DNA from: Apostichopus japonicus
Lineage: Eukaryota; Echinodermata; Holothuroidea; Aspidochirotida; Stichopodidae
Length of the DNA stretch: 64,000 nucleotides
Reading direction: 5' to 3'
Assembly (NCBI RefSeq): GCF_037975245.1
Contig: NC_092569.1
Coordinates: 9,437,001 to 9,501,000, forward strand
Below the pieces are notes generated by a model. The model was not told where the DNA came from. It saw only the letters and a program-made list of their open reading frames with translations, and ran no database searches. The position numbers were made by a program, and so were the translations under genes. This document shows positions 61,146 to 64,000 of the stretch, piece by piece; the stretch's first letter is position 1; every line of letters starts with the position of its first letter.

Positions 61146-61598
61146 TACAAAGTGCATCGTTGTGAGGAGGATTGGAAGAGACTCGAGTGAGGCCCGGAGG
61201 AGGGTGCGATAATTATCACTAGCGTATCTCTCCAAGTCACTGGTGTTTTCTGCATATATTTGTGGGGGGCACTTGGGCCATGGGGGGTGTTTGAACACCC
61301 AAAACACCCCCTTGGCTACGCGCGTGGAGTCCACGCAATAATACACAATGCGAAATAATATGTCCTCATATTAAGTTAACTGCGTAATTACATTGCGCCA
61401 GTTGTAATCTATGTTCCGCCTTAGCCAGTTTTTAATAACAGGTGAAGTAAAGTTAACAGTATAATATGCGAAATAAATATGGAAACGTTGAGGTGCCGGC
61501 AAATGTAAAGGTTTTGTACTGCAACTAAGTTATTATCTTTTTTAGCCAGTTTTCAATAGCAGGTTATGTAATGCTTCACAGAGTATAATATACTAAAT

Positions 61599-64000
61599 AT
61601 CTATGGAAACGTTGAGGTGCCGGTGTGACAGTACAGAGTATCCCCCTGCACATTTAGTCCGGTCGGACATTATCTGCTGAAAGTTGTGTCCCCCCCCCCC
61701 TCCTTCACAGCAAGTATAGTCCAGCCGGACGAAATGTCCTGGCACAAAATATCCGCAAATACTTCATAGTATATATGTCCCGCATAAAATGATGGCAATT
61801 CGACATTCAAGAGGCAACTATTCATTATATCAATCATAAAAGCAGATGCATACATAGTTTGATGGTACAGGAAATTAATGAGATGTTGTGCGTTGCTACA
61901 AAACAAAAAAACTATAAAAAAAAAGAAAAATTAACAAGGCTTCCATCTGTAAAATATGTTATCATGTTTTTGTTGTGGTTGCTGCTATTTCATCCTCCGT
62001 ATATGTTGCATGTTGTATTCGGCCACTACATTGCGTTCATAGTCATCTTTACAGAGGGAGAGATCGCATAAACCTAACTTCCTCCCCAATAGAGGGCGGG
62101 TACAGGATAGGGCAGGCAACAACCACAACAAATAATAGTTGCAGAGGTAAAAGATTACGAACCTAAAGAATTTCATACTTCATTGTAGCCGTGTTTCCTC
62201 AACACACAGCGGGTAAGATTTAGCAATTATGGTAAATGTACTTTATATGTCTACGAGACTTGCCTAGCCAACATGAAATTTCATCCGTGCATATAGTTCA
62301 TTATAGGACGGGAACCGATGGAGTTACATTCTAAACGAAATCGGCAATTATGTATACAACACTCAGGCCTATACACAGAATTGTGAGTGCAAGGAGGGGG
62401 GTGATTTGGGATGGTAAGTTATCGATTTGTGTCCTGGAGAGTAGTCTTGTTAAGTCCGTGACACTATATGTGATGAACTCTAAAATATTTTATTTGCTAG
62501 TAACAACCCTGAGGTAGCTGGAAGATACTTCCCTGACCTTGAAAATGTCATCACTGTCCCCACCCTCTCCGTACAGGCCTGACACCCATTTCTTTACTTT
62601 CATTACCACTTTATTGTTTACGTACTTACACTTCCTTTGCTTTTCACTCTACCATCGAGCCAAGGTTTTCTCTCTTGGCAAAACGATGGAAGGGTCGTGC
62701 CCCCCAACCTCAAGACCATAACCTCGTTGCGATGGCCTTGCGTTAAGCAAATATTCATTCGTATAGACAAATGGTATTTGAACCCAGGCAATTTCAGCGA
62801 TAAAGGATCCTTGATTCTAATGATGACATATTTCGTAATGGACAAAAAGTGGTTCAAATACGAACGTATATGTAATAAGGCTTTAGGCTCTACATCCCCA
62901 TAAAAAATGACACGGTGTCTTTTCCTAATGAAAGCAATGTTTCTGAAAAGGGCAGCAATACTTGTATTCTATCAACAATGTCAGCCACCACCTCCCTTCC
63001 TTATTCAAACACCTCTACTGATTCATTTATCATCAATTTACAGCCAATATTTTCAATTCGTTTGGAAACACTTTATCCCCTAAGAAAAAGCTGCAAACAT
63101 CAAAGAAACAAAACACAAGCCAAAATAACAAAAAGAACAAAACGAATAGGACAGAGTAGGTTGCAATATGCTAGATTTGTTTGTCTCATCATGTTTCTCA
63201 CACTTTAAATACGTCATTCTTGTAGAGATAAGTTTGTTCAAAGAAAGTAAATGAAGTGAAAATCAAAACATGAAATTGGAAGATAGTCACAAATATAATA
63301 TTCTTAATCAATATCAGCCTAGACGAAGAGTAGTTAAGACCTCCAGGAAAGTACTTTTTGAAAAAGTCTAGCAATTATAGTGGCCAGAACTTACGGCTAT
63401 ACAGACTACTTTTAAATAATTAATTTTCCCAGACAGAGAGACTTTAACTAAACTTGAACTTTCCTTCATGTTGTGGACAACCTGTACAATTACAACAGCT
63501 GGAGAATTTACCTGTTTCCACAATCCACTAACAGGAATGCTATGGAGACTTGTTCGTGAACAGGACAATGATGCTTTGATCTCTTGGCACATCTTGCAAC
63601 GTTTTACATATCATACACGTTGATAGTTTTCCACAGAATTTAGGCATAATCTTTTCTCTAGAAATTCATGATCAAGGAGATATCATGTTTTCTTGCAAGA
63701 AAAAACTGGGCTACAGAATTGGTAGTTTTAGCTGAAGTGTCACTGAAATTTAATTTCAATCTATATCAGTATCTGAAAATAGAAAATTCCCATTAATGAA
63801 CATACTACACGGCCACTACTTTGGTCTAGATTTGTTTAGTAAGTTTTCTTCCGCAGTAAGGTTGGCCTATAGAGAATATGGCATACCTAAAATAGGTACT
63901 ATCAGGCCTTCAAAATACCACCAGCGTACAACCGATTATAATTTACCATAAGCAATTGCTTGAGTTTTTGCGAATGAGTTTTTTTACAACTAAACACAAG
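61599..64000. other. Non-coding right end of the window (copy B)
   Basis: It corresponds to about 17800-20197. No gene called. In copy A the first coding exon of the MS4A-like gene starts about 330 bases further on, so the equivalent position in copy B lies just outside the window. Confidence 0.5.

Larger units (their letters stand above)
59633..61328. mobile_element. 1.69 kb non-autonomous TIR element (copy B)
   Basis: Counterpart of 15836-17523 with the same termini. The left flank is CTCCACTC here, one base off the duplication seen in copy A. It contains the nested MITE and an expanded TA array. Confidence 0.8.
57734..61598 (+). repeat. Tandem pair of about 1164-bp units, second unit interrupted (copy B)
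   Basis: Units begin at 57734 and 58898; unit 2 is split by the element at 59633-61328. The same structure as 13939-17799, so both the tandem repeat and the insertion predate A/B divergence. Confidence 0.9.

Overview
This is an AT-rich animal nuclear genome window: genes are sparse and split by GT-AG introns, (TA)n microsatellites are long, and there are many DNA-transposon fragments and non-LTR retrotransposon tails. The mix suits a marine invertebrate deuterostome, most likely an echinoderm such as a sea cucumber. That placement is inference from repeat style and from a four-TM MS4A-like gene; no phylogenetic marker is present. I see nothing prokaryotic, no CRISPR array and no rRNA.

Layout. 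Bases 1-1262 are hAT-like transposon debris. Bases 1263-20197 (copy A) and 40025-64000 (copy B, running off the window) are two copies of one block in the same orientation. They differ by scattered substitutions, microsatellite lengths and several clean insertions or deletions. Each copy starts with the last two coding exons of an unidentified gene whose reading frame is intact in both. The rest of each copy is a LINE tail, a tRNA-derived SINE, TA arrays, long non-coding sequence, a tandem repeat of about 1.16 kb, and a 1.69 kb TIR element with a smaller hAT-like MITE nested in it. Copy B alone carries a 1258-bp hAT-like insertion (42573-43830) and a 3668-bp inverted-repeat element (47814-51481) whose centre holds a broken non-LTR reverse transcriptase. 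Copy A keeps the empty site for both.

The single-copy middle (20198-40024) holds the best gene: a five-coding-exon MS4A/CD20-like four-TM protein of 218 residues (20525-30617, + strand) with all introns in phase 0. Two short, mutually similar candidate alternative 3' exons (31342-31380 and 31588-31659) follow it, with changes between them mostly at third codon positions. LINE fragments lie in intron 2 and at 33040-33800, and a MITE with perfect 8-bp target duplications lies at 36223-36590.

Main caveat: the A/B block may be a true tandem duplication (unit about 38.8 kb) or two haplotypes of one locus placed in series by an assembler. The sequence alone cannot decide. If it is real, a second MS4A-like gene should lie just beyond the right edge.
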